Below, piece after piece: positions 25,634 to 34,402 of a stretch of DNA of 64,000 bases (its first letter is position 1; each line of letters begins with the position of its first letter). The notes under the pieces are model-generated. The model made no database searches and had not been told where the DNA came from. It was given only the letters and a program-made list of their open reading frames with translations. The translations under genes and the position numbers were made by a program. Origin of the DNA: VRUE01 sp963716245 (GTDB lineage: Bacteria; Actinomycetota; Thermoleophilia; Solirubrobacterales; 70-9); contig OY970300.1 in NCBI GenBank assembly GCA_963716245.1, forward strand, positions 1,240,001 through 1,304,000. Reading direction: 5' to 3'.

Positions 25634-26585
25634 GCCGGAAGGCGGCGCCCACGTCGAGCGGGCGCTGCAGCAGACCGTGCTCGAGGTCCCACGCTGCCCA
25701 GGCGCGCAGCACGGCCGGGTCGAGCGGGGCCGGCTCCAGGTCGGGTCCCAGCGCGCGTAGCTGCGCCGCCTGTTCGGCGCGGTCGAGGCTGGGGACCGAG
25801 GCGAGCAGGTCGTCCAGCGCCGCACCCGGATCGGTCGCCGCCAGCTCGTAGCCGCGCGTGGTCGCAGCGACCATCGCGTCGACGAGCTGCGGATCGCGCT
25901 CCAGCGTCTCGCGCGAGGCCGTCAGCACCAGCTCGGGGTAGGGGGGTGCGCCGTAGCGGTCGACCTTGAAGATCCGGATCGGGATGCCGCGCTCGCGCAG
26001 CGCGACCCCCTCGGCGTTCCAGAAGCCGGTCGCGGCATCGACCTGGCCGGCGGCGAGCGCGGCGACGGCGTTGAACCCGATCGTCACCCGGCGCACGGCG
26101 CTCGGATCGCCGCCGTCTGCGCTCACCTCCGAGTCGACGACCGCTTCGTCGGAGGGGAGGCCGGTGACCCCGACCGTGCGCCCCGCGAGGTCGCGCGGAC
26201 GCGCCACCGGATCGCCGTCCGCTCGCGCGATCACCGCCGCCAGCGGCCGTTGGACGATCGGCATCACCCCGACGAGATCGAGGCCGCGCTCGCGCGCGAT
26301 CCCGAGGTCGTGGATGTCGAGGATCGCGAAGTCGGTGCGACCCGCCTGCAGCAGCTTCGGGGCGTCGCTCGATTCGCCCGGCTGGCGAACGGTCAGGTCG
26401 ATTCCCGCGTCGCGGTACCAGCCGCGCCGCTGTGCGGCGTAGATGCCGGAATGGACGGCGTTCGGGACGAAGTCGAGCACCAGCGCCACGCCTCTCGGCG
26501 CGCCCGGTTCAGCGCCGTCCTCGCCGCAGCCGGCGGCGCCGGCGACCAGCAGGACGGCCGCCAGCAGCGCGGCAGCTCGTCTCAT
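25623..26585 (-). CDS. ABC transporter substrate-binding lipoprotein (NMT1/THI5-SsuA-like)
   Basis: 320 residues, ATG 26585 chosen because the lipoprotein signal starts there (MRRAAALLAAVLLVAGAAGC). Periplasmic-binding-protein type 2 fold with LDFVPNAVHSGIYAAQRRGWYRD, typical of NMT1/THI5 pyrimidine-precursor or sulfonate/nitrate binding proteins. Further blocks are KLLQAGRTDFAILDIHD and VGVTGLPSDEAV. Length matches the family. No permease or ATPase is adjacent, so the transporter partner must be elsewhere or lost. Confidence 0.85.
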   Translation of the reverse strand: MRRAAALLAAVLLVAGAAGCGEDGAEPGAPRGVALVLDFVPNAVHSGIYAAQRRGWYRDAGIDLTVRQPGESSDAPKLLQAGRTDFAILDIHDLGIARERGLDLVGVMPIVQRPLAAVIARADGDPVARPRDLAGRTVGVTGLPSDEAVVDSEVSADGGDPSAVRRVTIGFNAVAALAAGQVDAATGFWNAEGVALRERGIPIRIFKVDRYGAPPYPELVLTASRETLERDPQLVDAMVAATTRGYELAATDPGAALDDLLASVPSLDRAEQAAQLRALGPDLEPAPLDPAVLRAWAAWDLEHGLLQRPLDVGAAFRLSR

Positions 26586-26671
26586 TCCGAAGGGAAAACT
26601 ATTCGTTCGGCGATCCGGATACACTCCCGCCCCGACCGAGTTGGGATACGGGATAGAGGAGGCGTTAACCA

Positions 26672-27460
26672 GTGCAGGAACGAGGACTTGCGGCATATCT
26701 CGCCGAGTTGATCGGCACTTTCTTGCTGGTGTTCTTCGTCGTCAGCGTCGTGGTGCTGTTCGTGGCCACGGGCAACCAGGCGCAGTTCGGCTCGGACTTC
26801 GCCGTCGTCGGCCTCGTCCACGCGTTCCTGCTGTTCGGCCTGATCGTCATGTTCGGCGTGGTCAGCGGCGGTCACTTCAACCCGGCCGTGACGCTGGCGG
26901 CCGCCGCGATCAGGCGGATCGCGCCGATCGACGCGCTGATCTACGTGCTCGCCCAGCTGTCCGGCGGCGTGCTCGGCGCTCTGCTCGCCAAGGGGCTGCT
27001 CGTCGACGAGGGGCGCGCGACCGACTACGCCGCGCTGCAGGTCAGCGGCCTGCTCGGCGGCAACCTCCAGGGCTTCATCGTCGAGGGCATCGGGACCTTC
27101 TGCCTCGTCCTCGTCATCCTTGCCGCCGTCTTCTCCCGCAAGAGCTTCAAGGAGTGGGCGCCGCTCGCGATCGGCACCACGCTCGGCTTCCTCGTCATGG
27201 TCAGCGGCCCGCTGACCGGCGCCGGCTTCAACCCCGCCCGCTGGTTCGGCCCGGCCCTCGTCGCGGGCGAGTGGGGCTCGGTCTGGCCCTACCTGCTCGG
27301 CCCGATCGTCGGCTCGCTTCTCGCGGCAGTCGTATTCCGGTTCGTGCTCGAGCCGGGCGGCCCGCCGCCGACCGAGTCCCCGGAGCCCGTCAGGGGCGCG
27401 CCGGACTCGGCCCGCACGCCGGGCGCCGCGGCGACGACCAAACCGCGCACCGCCGGCTGA
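26672..27460 (+). CDS. MIP/aquaporin family channel
   Basis: 262 residues, GTG start with AGGAGG about nine bases upstream. Six membrane helices and the two half-helix NPA signatures, GGHFNPAVTLA and GAGFNPARWFGPAL, place it in the aquaporin/glyceroporin family. N-terminal AELIGTFLLVFFVV is typical of helix 1. A C-terminal Pro-rich tail of about 35 residues is hydrophilic. Selectivity (water against glycerol) is not decided here. It diverges from the lipoprotein gene. Confidence 0.92.
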   Translation: MQERGLAAYLAELIGTFLLVFFVVSVVVLFVATGNQAQFGSDFAVVGLVHAFLLFGLIVMFGVVSGGHFNPAVTLAAAAIRRIAPIDALIYVLAQLSGGVLGALLAKGLLVDEGRATDYAALQVSGLLGGNLQGFIVEGIGTFCLVLVILAAVFSRKSFKEWAPLAIGTTLGFLVMVSGPLTGAGFNPARWFGPALVAGEWGSVWPYLLGPIVGSLLAAVVFRFVLEPGGPPPTESPEPVRGAPDSARTPGAAATTKPRTAG

Positions 27461-27510
27461 GCGCTCCCCAGATCCCCTCCGCGTAGTCCGCCGGGCCCGG
27501 CCGGGCCCGG

Positions 27511-27556
27511 CGATTGCCGAGTTGACCACCCCAGGAGGAGGTCAACTCGGCAATCG
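27511..27556. repeat. Palindrome, TTGACC/GGTCAA family
   Basis: Arms 27511-27527 (CGATTGCCGAGTTGACC) and 27540-27556 are perfect reverse complements; loop ACCCCAGGAGGA. The inner GTTGACCACC...GGTCAAC matches the core of the copies at 20423 and 53797, while the outer arms differ. It is between the MIP channel gene and fbiC and could terminate the former. Confidence 0.75.
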
Positions 27557-27586
27557 GTGCCCGAGGGCTTGCAGTAGCGTGGCTGC

Positions 27587-29932
27587 GTGCGTCGCGTCAC
27601 CTTCTCGCGCAACTACACGCTCTCGCTCTCGCGGACCTGCCAGTGCTACTGCAAGTACTGCGCGTTTGCGACGTACCGCGCCCACATTCACCCGCCCGAG
27701 GAGGTCGAACGCCGCCTCGACGAGGCCGTGCGGCGCAACGCGAAGGAGCTTCTCGTCCTCACCGGCGAGCGTCCCGAGGTCAACCCCGAGGTGGCCGCCC
27801 GCCTAGCCGCCTGGGGCCACGAGGACTTCACCTCCTACGTCGCCTGGGCCTGCGAGCGCGCGCTCGAGCGGGGCCTGCTGCCGCACACGAACATCGGCGT
27901 GCTCGGCAGGGAGGACCTGACCCGCCTGCGCGAGGTGACCGCCTCGCAGGGCCTGATGCTGGAGTCGATCTCCGAGCGGCTGATGGAGACCGTCCACGCC
28001 GGCTCGCCGACCAAGCACCCGGCCAAGCGGCTGGCGACCATCGAGGCGGCGGGCGAGCTGCGAATCCCGTTCACCACCGGGATCCTCGTGGGCATCGGCG
28101 AGAGCGAGCAGGAGCGCGTCGAATCGCTGGAAGCGCTGGCTGCGCTGCATGACCGCTACGGCCATCTGCAGGAGGTGATCCTCCAGAACTTCGTGCCCCA
28201 TCCGCGGTACTACGGCCGAGAGGTGGCGGAGATCGCTGACGCATCCTCCCGACGGCGCTGGGCGGCCGATGAGGTCCCCTCTGGTGTCGCAACAGCTGGG
28301 GAGGCGCCACCAGAGGGGACCCCACCGGCCGCATCCGAGCCGTTGCAGGGCCACGAAGCACGGGCTTCCGAGTCGTGGAAGGACGGCGGCGCACCCCCCT
28401 CCGGAGCCTCCACGGCTGTTGCTCCGGAGGGGGGTGTCTCGCCGTCCTACCCCGCTTGGGCGAGCGAGGTGTCGGTTGACGAGCTCAAGCGGCTGATCCG
28501 GGAGTCCAGGCGGTTGATGCCGGACGTAGGGGTCCAGATTCCGCCGAACCTGTCGGATTCGTGGTCCGAGCTCGTGGAGGCTGGCGCTACGGACCTCGGT
28601 GGTCTGTCATCCAACGGGGACCACATCTCGCCGGAGGAGCCGTTCCCCAGCCCTCACCAGGTGCGCAAGGAGCTTGCGCCGAAGGGGTACGCGCTGACCG
28701 AGCGGCTGTGCGTCTACCCGCAGTACATGGACGCGGAGTGGATGGAGCAGGGAGTGCTCGACGTGGTCAAGCTGAAGTACTGGAGCTTCATCCCGCGGCG
28801 GGGGTCCGGAAGGCGGCGCGAGGAGCGGATCGATCCCGACCTGGCCGGGAGGGCGATCGCAAAGGGCCGCGAGGGGCGGGAGCTCAGCGAGGACGAGCTG
28901 ACGGCGCTGTTCGCCGAGACTCGGCCGGAGGCGATCGAGGAGATGCGGGTCGCGGCCGACGAGCTGCGCGCCGAGCTGGCCGGCGACAGGGTCACCTTCG
29001 TCGTCAACCGCAACATCAACTTCACCAACGTCTGCGTGGTCGGCTGCGCCTTCTGCGGGTTCGGACAGGGGCGGCGCTCGCCGGACGCCTACGACCTCTC
29101 CGAGGACGACTTCGCGGCGCGCGTCCAGGAAGCGGTCGAGTTCGGTGCGACCGAGATCTGCATGCAGGGCGGCATCCATCCCGACCTGACGCTGGAGGAG
29201 TACGGCAAGTGGCTGCGGCTCGCCAAACGCGAGGCGCCGCAGCTCCACCTGCACGCCTACTCGCCGATGGAGGTCCACTACATGTGTGAGCGGTCCGGCA
29301 AGGAGCCGGCCGAGGTGTTCGGGTACCTGCTGGAGAGCGGGCTCGGCTCGACCCCGGGCACCGCCGCGGAGGTGCTCGACGACGGCGTCCGGCAGCGGAT
29401 CTCGCCGAACAAGCTGCCGGTCGAGCGCTGGGTGGAGATCGTCGAAGCGTCGCACCGGGCGGGCCTGCGCTCGACCTCGACGGTGATGTTCGGCCACATC
29501 GAGGAGCCGCGCGAGCTGGCCCGCCACATGCGCGTCGTCCGCGCCCTGCAGGAGCGGACCGGCGGCATCACCGAGTTCGTGCCGCTCAGCTTCATCCCCT
29601 TCAACACGCTGCTCGGCCGCACGCACGGCGTCGAGGAGATCTCCGCGGCGGAGAACCTCAAGCACACGGCGGCCTTCCGGCTGGCCCTCGGTCGGTCGAT
29701 CCCGAACCTCCAGGCGAGCTGGGTGAAGATGGGTCTCGACGCGGCGACCGAGGCGCTGCGCTGGGGCGTCAACGACCTCGGCGGCACGCTGATGGAGGAG
29801 AACATCTCCCGCATGGCCGGCTCCCAGCACGGCGTGCGGCTCGAGCCCGAGCAGCTGATCGCCGCTGCCCGCGCCGCCGGCCGCGAGCCCGCCCAGCGCA
29901 CGACGCTGTACGAGATCGTCGAGACGTACTAG
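27587..29932 (+). CDS. fbiC: FO synthase, fused CofG-CofH (7,8-didemethyl-8-hydroxy-5-deazariboflavin synthase)
   Basis: 781 residues, GTG start. Two radical-SAM domains make the deazaflavin chromophore FO of coenzyme F420 from tyrosine and a flavin precursor. Cluster motif 1 is C18-x3-C22-x2-C25 (in CQCYCKYCAF). Cluster motif 2 is C483-x3-C487-x2-C490 (in NVCVVGCAFCGFG). The N-terminal domain is interrupted at about residues 226-288 by a low-complexity segment rich in Pro, Ala, Glu and Ser that replaces a short loop. This segment is encoded by two long DNA hairpins. The flanking conserved blocks (VILQNFVPHPRYYGR and VSVDELKRLI) remain in frame, so the protein is probably functional. cofE, cofC, cofD and npdG lie downstream. 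Confidence 0.94.
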   Translation: MRRVTFSRNYTLSLSRTCQCYCKYCAFATYRAHIHPPEEVERRLDEAVRRNAKELLVLTGERPEVNPEVAARLAAWGHEDFTSYVAWACERALERGLLPHTNIGVLGREDLTRLREVTASQGLMLESISERLMETVHAGSPTKHPAKRLATIEAAGELRIPFTTGILVGIGESEQERVESLEALAALHDRYGHLQEVILQNFVPHPRYYGREVAEIADASSRRRWAADEVPSGVATAGEAPPEGTPPAASEPLQGHEARASESWKDGGAPPSGASTAVAPEGGVSPSYPAWASEVSVDELKRLIRESRRLMPDVGVQIPPNLSDSWSELVEAGATDLGGLSSNGDHISPEEPFPSPHQVRKELAPKGYALTERLCVYPQYMDAEWMEQGVLDVVKLKYWSFIPRRGSGRRREERIDPDLAGRAIAKGREGRELSEDELTALFAETRPEAIEEMRVAADELRAELAGDRVTFVVNRNINFTNVCVVGCAFCGFGQGRRSPDAYDLSEDDFAARVQEAVEFGATEICMQGGIHPDLTLEEYGKWLRLAKREAPQLHLHAYSPMEVHYMCERSGKEPAEVFGYLLESGLGSTPGTAAEVLDDGVRQRISPNKLPVERWVEIVEASHRAGLRSTSTVMFGHIEEPRELARHMRVVRALQERTGGITEFVPLSFIPFNTLLGRTHGVEEISAAENLKHTAAFRLALGRSIPNLQASWVKMGLDAATEALRWGVNDLGGTLMEENISRMAGSQHGVRLEPEQLIAAARAAGREPAQRTTLYEIVETY
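28262..28332. repeat. In-frame palindrome 1 inside fbiC
   Basis: Arms 28262-28286 and 28308-28332 are 25 bases each with two mismatches; the inner 14 (GGTCCCCTCTGGTG) pair perfectly across a 21-base loop. The element contributes codons of the insertion in the CofG domain. Confidence 0.85.
28380..28448. repeat. In-frame palindrome 2 inside fbiC
   Basis: Arms 28380-28407 and 28421-28448 are 28 bases each with one 4-base internal mismatch; the inner ACCCCCCTCCGGAGC pairs perfectly around a 13-base loop. It follows palindrome 1 by 47 bases within the same insertion. Confidence 0.85.
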
Positions 29933-29933
29933 G

Positions 29934-29983
29934 GCCGACGGGCCTAAAACCGTCGATCCAGGCCCTGTTTTAGGCCCGTCGGC
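29934..29983. repeat. Palindrome after fbiC, possible terminator
   Basis: Arms 29934-29950 (GCCGACGGGCCTAAAAC) and 29967-29983 are perfect 17-base complements with a 16-base loop. It begins two bases after the fbiC stop and ends 12 bases before the next start. No U-tract follows on either strand, so intrinsic termination is uncertain. Confidence 0.75.
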
Positions 29984-29995
29984 GACGATGTAGGG

Positions 29996-30991
29996 ATGCG
30001 CGGGATGGTCCTCGGACGGCAACGCGAGCCGTTGCAGCTGGCGGAGGTGCCTGAGCCGCGGCCCGGTCCGGGACAGGTGCTGCTTGCGGTCAGCGCCTGC
30101 GGCGTCTGCCGCACGGACGTCCACATCGCCGACGGCGAGCTGAGCGAGCCGAAGCTGCCGCTAGTGCCGGGTCACCAGATCGTCGGCACGGTCGCCGGCG
30201 CGGGGGAGGGCGCGGAGCGCTTCGCGCCTGGAGATCGCGTGGGAGTTCCATGGCTCGGCTGGACCTGCGGCGAGTGCCGTTACTGCCGGGGCGGCCGCGA
30301 GAACCTCTGCGACCGCGCCCGCTTCACCGGCTACGACCTCGACGGGGGCTACGCGGAGCTGGCGGTGGCCGACGAGCGATTCTGCTTCCCGCTCCCCGCG
30401 GACTACCCGGACCTGCAGGCCGCGCCGCTGCTCTGCGCGGGGTTGATCGGCTACCGGGCGCTGCGCCTGGTCGGCGAGGCGGAGCGGATCGGCTTCTACG
30501 GCTTCGGCGCCGCCGCCCACATCCTCTGCCAGGTCGCCGTCCACCAGGGACGGCGGGTCTTCGTCTTCACCCGGCCCGGCGACGACGACGGCCAGGAGCT
30601 CGCCCGGTCGCTCGGCGCCGCCTGGGCCGGCTCCTCGGAGGAGAGGCCGCCGGAGGAGCTCGACGGGGCGATCGTCTTCGCGCCGGTCGGCGCCCTGATG
30701 CCGGCCGCGCTGCGGGCGAGCGCCAAGGGCGCCCGGATCGTCAGCGCGGGCATCCACATGAGCGAGATCCCGGCCTTTCCCTACGAGATCCTCTGGGGCG
30801 AGCGCTCGCTGGCCTCGGTCGCGAACCTGACCCGCGCGGACGGCGAGGAGTTCCTGCGCCTCGCCCCGCAGGTGCCGATCCGTGCGCAGATCGAGGTGCA
30901 CCCGCTGGCGGCTGCGAACGACGCGCTCGACTCGATCCGCAGCGGCCGCCTCCGCGGCGCGGCTGTGCTCGACGTCGCCGCGTCCGAGTAG
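29996..30991 (+). CDS. Zinc-dependent alcohol dehydrogenase family protein
   Basis: 331 residues, ATG start. Medium-chain dehydrogenase with catalytic-zinc residues in ACGVCRTDVH and VPGHQIVG. The structural-zinc Cys set is in CGECRYCRGGRENLCDRA. The nucleotide-binding segment IGFYGFGAAAHILCQVAV has GxGxxA. It is close to the AdhA-like zinc-binding alcohol dehydrogenases of actinobacteria. NAD(P) or another acceptor cannot be decided. The F420 genes around it raise the possibility of F420 linkage, but F420-dependent alcohol dehydrogenases belong to the luciferase family, so this is unlikely. Confidence 0.87.
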   Translation: MRGMVLGRQREPLQLAEVPEPRPGPGQVLLAVSACGVCRTDVHIADGELSEPKLPLVPGHQIVGTVAGAGEGAERFAPGDRVGVPWLGWTCGECRYCRGGRENLCDRARFTGYDLDGGYAELAVADERFCFPLPADYPDLQAAPLLCAGLIGYRALRLVGEAERIGFYGFGAAAHILCQVAVHQGRRVFVFTRPGDDDGQELARSLGAAWAGSSEERPPEELDGAIVFAPVGALMPAALRASAKGARIVSAGIHMSEIPAFPYEILWGERSLASVANLTRADGEEFLRLAPQVPIRAQIEVHPLAAANDALDSIRSGRLRGAAVLDVAASE

Positions 30992-31071
30992 CCCGGGCGT
31001 CCCGCCGGGTGTCCGGGCGCCGCCGCACCAAGGGAGTTCTCGGCGAGCCGCGCATGGCGATCGCGGCCCCC

Positions 31072-31077
31072 GGGTAT
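31072..31077 (+). promoter_or_regulatory. Possible sigma-B-type -10 element of the CsbD gene
   Basis: GGGTAT, 43 bases before the CsbD start, matches the -10 of stress sigma factors. No convincing GTTT-type -35 is seen at the right distance, so this is weak and rests partly on CsbD proteins being stress-regulated in other bacteria. Confidence 0.25.
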
Positions 31078-31119
31078 CCCCCCCGAGACCGCACCGAACC
31101 GGAGAGAGGAGCTGAACCG

Positions 31120-31299
31120 ATGAGCGACGAGATCCGCAACAAGGACGACGCCAAAGGCCGCGTCAAGGAGGCGGCCGGCGACCTGACCGGCGACGACGAG
31201 ATGAAGCGCGAGGGCAAGCTCGACCAGGCCACCGGCAGGGCCAAGGAGGGCGTCGAGAAGGTCGCTGACAAGGTCCGCGACGCGATGCGCAAGGACTAG
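31120..31299 (+). CDS. CsbD family stress protein
   Basis: 59 residues, ATG with a GAGAGGAG ribosome site. CsbD-like proteins are small, highly charged, stress-induced and of unknown mechanism. The family repeat is plain: NKDDAKGRVKEAAGDLTGDD then MKREGKLDQATGRAKEGVEK. It is rich in Lys, Asp, Glu and Gly and predicted to be helical or disordered. It lies alone between the dehydrogenase and the convergent cofE gene. Confidence 0.92.
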   Translation: MSDEIRNKDDAKGRVKEAAGDLTGDDEMKREGKLDQATGRAKEGVEKVADKVRDAMRKD

Positions 31300-31312
31300 G
31301 CGCCAGGCGCGA

Positions 31313-32068
31313 TCAGCGGAAGAGGTCCTCGTCGCGGGGGCGGCGCAGCGCCGCCGCCCCTGGGCCGTCCTCGGCGCTGACATAGCGGGCCAGCCCGCGC
31401 ACGACCGAGGCGGGCACCCGGCTCGCCTTGTCCCGCACGAGGTCGGCGGCGGCCGAGGCCTCGTCGGCGATCGCGATCACGGTCGCCTCCAGCCTGCGGC
31501 CCGCGGCGTCCTCGCGGCCGCGCCAGTCGTCGAGGGGGACGAGGCCCGCGCACCCGATCGCCATCTCGACCTGACCGAGGCGCCAGCTGCGGCTGAGGCT
31601 GTCGGAGACGACGACGGCGGGAGCGCGGCCGGACACAGCCCGTATCTCGGCGCGAATCCTGCGTGCGGAGGCGTCGGGGTACTCGGGCAGGAGCGAGACG
31701 GTTCCCGGCTCGGGCAGGTTGGAGCTGTCGACGCCCGCGTTGGCGCAGACGAAGCCGTGGCGCGTCTCGACGATCAGGACGCCGCGCTCGGCCCGCAGCA
31801 CCTCATTGCTCTCGGCGAGGATCAGCTCGACCAGCGCCGGGTCCTTGCCGAGCCGGGCGGCGAGGCGTCTCGCTTCGTCACCAGGCGTCGTCTCCGCCAG
31901 CCGGCGCACCCGGCCCTCGGCCTTGGAGACGATCTTCTGCGAGACCACGACGACGTCGCCGTCGGCGAGATCGGCGCGTGCCGCGATCTGCTCACCGACC
32001 GACATGCCCTGCTCGAACTCGGGCAGGCCGGCGATCGGGACGACGTGCAGCTCGGCGGAGTCGCTCAC
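31313..32068 (-). CDS. cofE: Coenzyme F420-0:L-glutamate ligase
   Basis: 251 residues. Adds glutamates to F420-0 with GTP, the last step of F420 tail synthesis. Visible: LHVVPIAGLPEFEQG at the N-terminus, GDVVVVSQKIVSKAEGR, ANAGVDSSNLPEPG (the conserved NAGxDxSN loop) and VVVSDSLSRSWRLGQ. GTG 32068 is chosen because the family begins at that strand; a TTG at 32110 would overlap cofC. The C-terminal reductase domain of mycobacterial FbiB is absent. It is third in the cofD-cofC-cofE operon. Confidence 0.93.
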   Translation of the reverse strand: MSDSAELHVVPIAGLPEFEQGMSVGEQIAARADLADGDVVVVSQKIVSKAEGRVRRLAETTPGDEARRLAARLGKDPALVELILAESNEVLRAERGVLIVETRHGFVCANAGVDSSNLPEPGTVSLLPEYPDASARRIRAEIRAVSGRAPAVVVSDSLSRSWRLGQVEMAIGCAGLVPLDDWRGREDAAGRRLEATVIAIADEASAAADLVRDKASRVPASVVRGLARYVSAEDGPGAAALRRPRDEDLFR

Positions 32069-32099
32069 CGCGGTGCCTGCCGGGGCGGACGCCCTCCGC

Positions 32100-32747
32100 T
32101 CACAGCCCAAGCGCCTTCGCGGTCCGCGGCGCGCGGCCCGGGCGCCCCTCCAGCTCGCGCGCGAGGGCGACGACGTCCGCGGGGGTGTCGAGGTCGAGCG
32201 CCAGCGACGGGAGCTCTTCGACGCCGCAGGGGATGCCCGCCGCGCGCGCGGCGGCGACGTGGCGGTCGCGGCTGCCCTCGCCGAAGGCCGGCTCGATCGC
32301 GCGCGGCGGCGAGAGCGCCAGCGCGTTGGTGCCGCTGCCGTGGCGGTCGGGGACGACGGCGACGTAGCGCTCGGGCATGCCGGTCAGCAGGCGGTCCAGC
32401 TCGCGCGGGTCGAGCAGCGGGCAGTCGCCGGGGAGGAGGACGACGCGGGTCGCCCCGTCGACCTCGGCGCGGGCGATGCCCGCCTGGGCGGCGACGTTGT
32501 GGCCCTCGTCGGCCGGGTCGGGGACGACCTCGACCGGGCCCACTGCCGCGGCGGCGATCTCCTGGGCCAGCGGGTCGCCGCTGACGAGGATCGTCCGCTC
32601 CATCGCGCGCGCCTCGCCGATGGCGCGCAGCACGTCCTCCAGCATCGCCGCCGCGAGCTCCCGCCGCCGCTCCTCGTCCATTCCGGCGGCAAGCCGCTGC
32701 TTCGCCTCGGCGAAGCGCTTCACCGGCAGGACCGCGGTCGCCTTCAC
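32100..32747 (-). CDS. cofC: 2-phospho-L-lactate/phosphoenolpyruvate guanylyltransferase
   Basis: 215 residues, GTG start overlapping the cofD stop (GTGA). It activates phospholactate or PEP with GTP for transfer to FO. Nucleotidyltransferase motifs: AVLPVKRFAEAKQRLA at the N-terminus, VVLLPGDCPLLDPREL with the metal-binding Asp, and SGTNALALSPP. Also named FbiD in actinobacteria. The middle gene of the F420 operon. Confidence 0.92.
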   Translation of the reverse strand: MKATAVLPVKRFAEAKQRLAAGMDEERRRELAAAMLEDVLRAIGEARAMERTILVSGDPLAQEIAAAAVGPVEVVPDPADEGHNVAAQAGIARAEVDGATRVVLLPGDCPLLDPRELDRLLTGMPERYVAVVPDRHGSGTNALALSPPRAIEPAFGEGSRDRHVAAARAAGIPCGVEELPSLALDLDTPADVVALARELEGRPGRAPRTAKALGL

Positions 32748-33670
32748 CGGTTCGCCAGCTCCTCGGCATATTCGAGCACGATCCGCGCCAATCTCGCGCG
32801 CGCGGCGGCGCTGTCCATCAGCGTCGGGGCGGCCCGGGTGGGGATCTCCGCGGGCGGCGGATCGGGGTCCGCCTGGTCGACCACCATCGCCTCGATCAGC
32901 CCGGCGTAGAGCGACGCCACCCCCGCCGCCGTGGAGGGCCGGCCGACCGCGTCCATGAAGCGCTCGGTCGGGCCCTTGACGACCTCGCCGGCGACGTAGG
33001 GGCTGACCGCCAGGACGGGCGCCCCGGCGTCGGCGATCGCCTCGCGCATCCCCGGCACGGCGAGGATCGGGCCGATGCTGATCACCGGGTTCGAGGGACC
33101 GATCACGATCGCCTCGGCGTCGGCGAGCGCCGCGACGACCTCGGGGGTCGGCTCGGCCTCGGCGATCCCCTCCAGCTCGACGCCGCGGACCGGCGGCTCG
33201 CCATGGTCGAGGACGAGGTACTCCTGCAGGTCGCGCCGCCCGGCGTCGGTCAGCACCTTGGTCCGCACCGGCGCCTCGCTCATCGGCAGCACCTTGGCGG
33301 CGACGCCGAGCGCGGCGGCGATCTGCGCCTGGGCGTCGGTCTGCCGCCCGCCCGCCGCGAGGAACTCGCGTCGGTAGAGGCAGGCGGCGAGGTCGCGGTC
33401 GGAGAGGCCGAACCAGGCCGGCGCGCCGAGCTTCGCGAGGCGCTCGAAGACCGTGAAGGTGTCCTCGCGGATCCCCCAGCCGCGCTCGGCGTCGATTTCC
33501 CCGCTCAGCCAGTAGGTGACGAGGTCGGGGTCGGGGGAGACGTGGACGCCCAGCGCCTCGAGGTCGTCGCCGGTGTTGGCGATCACCGAGAGGTCCGGCC
33601 CGATCTCCTCCTGGAGGCCGGCGGCGAGTTTGGCACCTCCGGTCCCGCCGGCTAGAAGGACGACGCGCAT
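32744..33670 (-). CDS. cofD: 2-phospho-L-lactate transferase (FbiA/CofD)
   Basis: 308 residues, ATG start. It transfers the phospholactyl or PEP-derived moiety from the GDP-activated intermediate to FO. Motifs: RVVLLAGGTGGAKLAAGL, SVIANTGDDLEALGVHVSPD, IVIGPSNPVISIGPILA and APVLAVSPYVAGEVVKGP, all typical of CofD. It is the first gene of the cofD-cofC-cofE operon. npdG lies 16 bases upstream on the same strand and probably belongs to the same transcript. Confidence 0.94.
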   Translation of the reverse strand: MRVVLLAGGTGGAKLAAGLQEEIGPDLSVIANTGDDLEALGVHVSPDPDLVTYWLSGEIDAERGWGIREDTFTVFERLAKLGAPAWFGLSDRDLAACLYRREFLAAGGRQTDAQAQIAAALGVAAKVLPMSEAPVRTKVLTDAGRRDLQEYLVLDHGEPPVRGVELEGIAEAEPTPEVVAALADAEAIVIGPSNPVISIGPILAVPGMREAIADAGAPVLAVSPYVAGEVVKGPTERFMDAVGRPSTAAGVASLYAGLIEAMVVDQADPDPPPAEIPTRAAPTLMDSAAARARLARIVLEYAEELANR

Positions 33671-33686
33671 CTGCGGATGATCCCGC

Positions 33687-34373
33687 TCACTGCCAGTGGT
33701 CGGCCTCGGGCAGGCCGGTCAGCCTGATCCCGGCGTGCGCCTTGTAGCGGGTGTTGACCGAGATCAGCAGGGGCGTCAGCTGCTCGACTATCCGCGCGAT
33801 CTCCAGCGCGCCGGCGTTGACCGCGCGCAGGCCGTCGATCGACTCGATCAGCCGCGCGACCCGGGCCTTGTCGGCCTTGCGGTCGCCGCAGAGGAGGATG
33901 TCCTCGCCCAGCTCGGCGTCCAGGTCGGCGAGCGTGGGGGCGGCGACGGTGTGCAGGGCGGCGACCACCGTGACGCCCTCGGGGACCATCTCCTGCGCCT
34001 GCTGGGCGGCGGACCCCTGCCAGACGCCGAGCGAGCGGGTCGCCTTGCCGCTCACCGCGGCGGCGAGCGGCACCGTGCAGTCGACCAGGATCTGATCCGG
34101 CTGGAGCGCCGTACGCAGGTTGTTGAGGTTCTCGGACTGGACGCGGAAGGGGACGGTCAGGAAGACGATCTCGCCCCGCTTAGCCGCGTCCTCGTTGAGC
34201 AGGCCCTCGACCTGGGCGCCGGGCACCGCGTCGCGGATCCGCGCGGCAGCCTCCTCGGCCCGCTCGGCCGAGCGGGAGCCGATCGCGATCGCGTGGCCCG
34301 CTTTGGCCCAGCGCAGCGCCAAGCCGGCGCCGAGGGCGCCGGTGCCGCCGATGATCGGGATCGGTTCGCTCAC
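33687..34373 (-). CDS. npdG: NADPH-dependent F420 reductase
   Basis: 228 residues from GTG 34373. It exchanges hydride between NADP(H) and F420. N-terminal NADP-binding IPIIGGTGALGAGLALRWAKAG with SRSAERAEEAA; later VFLTVPFRVQSENL, LGVWQGSAAQQAQEMVP and VVAALHTVAAPTLADL are family-specific. Upstream of cofD on the same strand. With fbiC and cofCDE it indicates a complete F420 economy here. Confidence 0.92.
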   Translation of the reverse strand: MSEPIPIIGGTGALGAGLALRWAKAGHAIAIGSRSAERAEEAAARIRDAVPGAQVEGLLNEDAAKRGEIVFLTVPFRVQSENLNNLRTALQPDQILVDCTVPLAAAVSGKATRSLGVWQGSAAQQAQEMVPEGVTVVAALHTVAAPTLADLDAELGEDILLCGDRKADKARVARLIESIDGLRAVNAGALEIARIVEQLTPLLISVNTRYKAHAGIRLTGLPEADHWQ

Positions 34374-34402
34374 AGCGGGCGCCAGTCTATGCTCCGCGCC
34401 CA

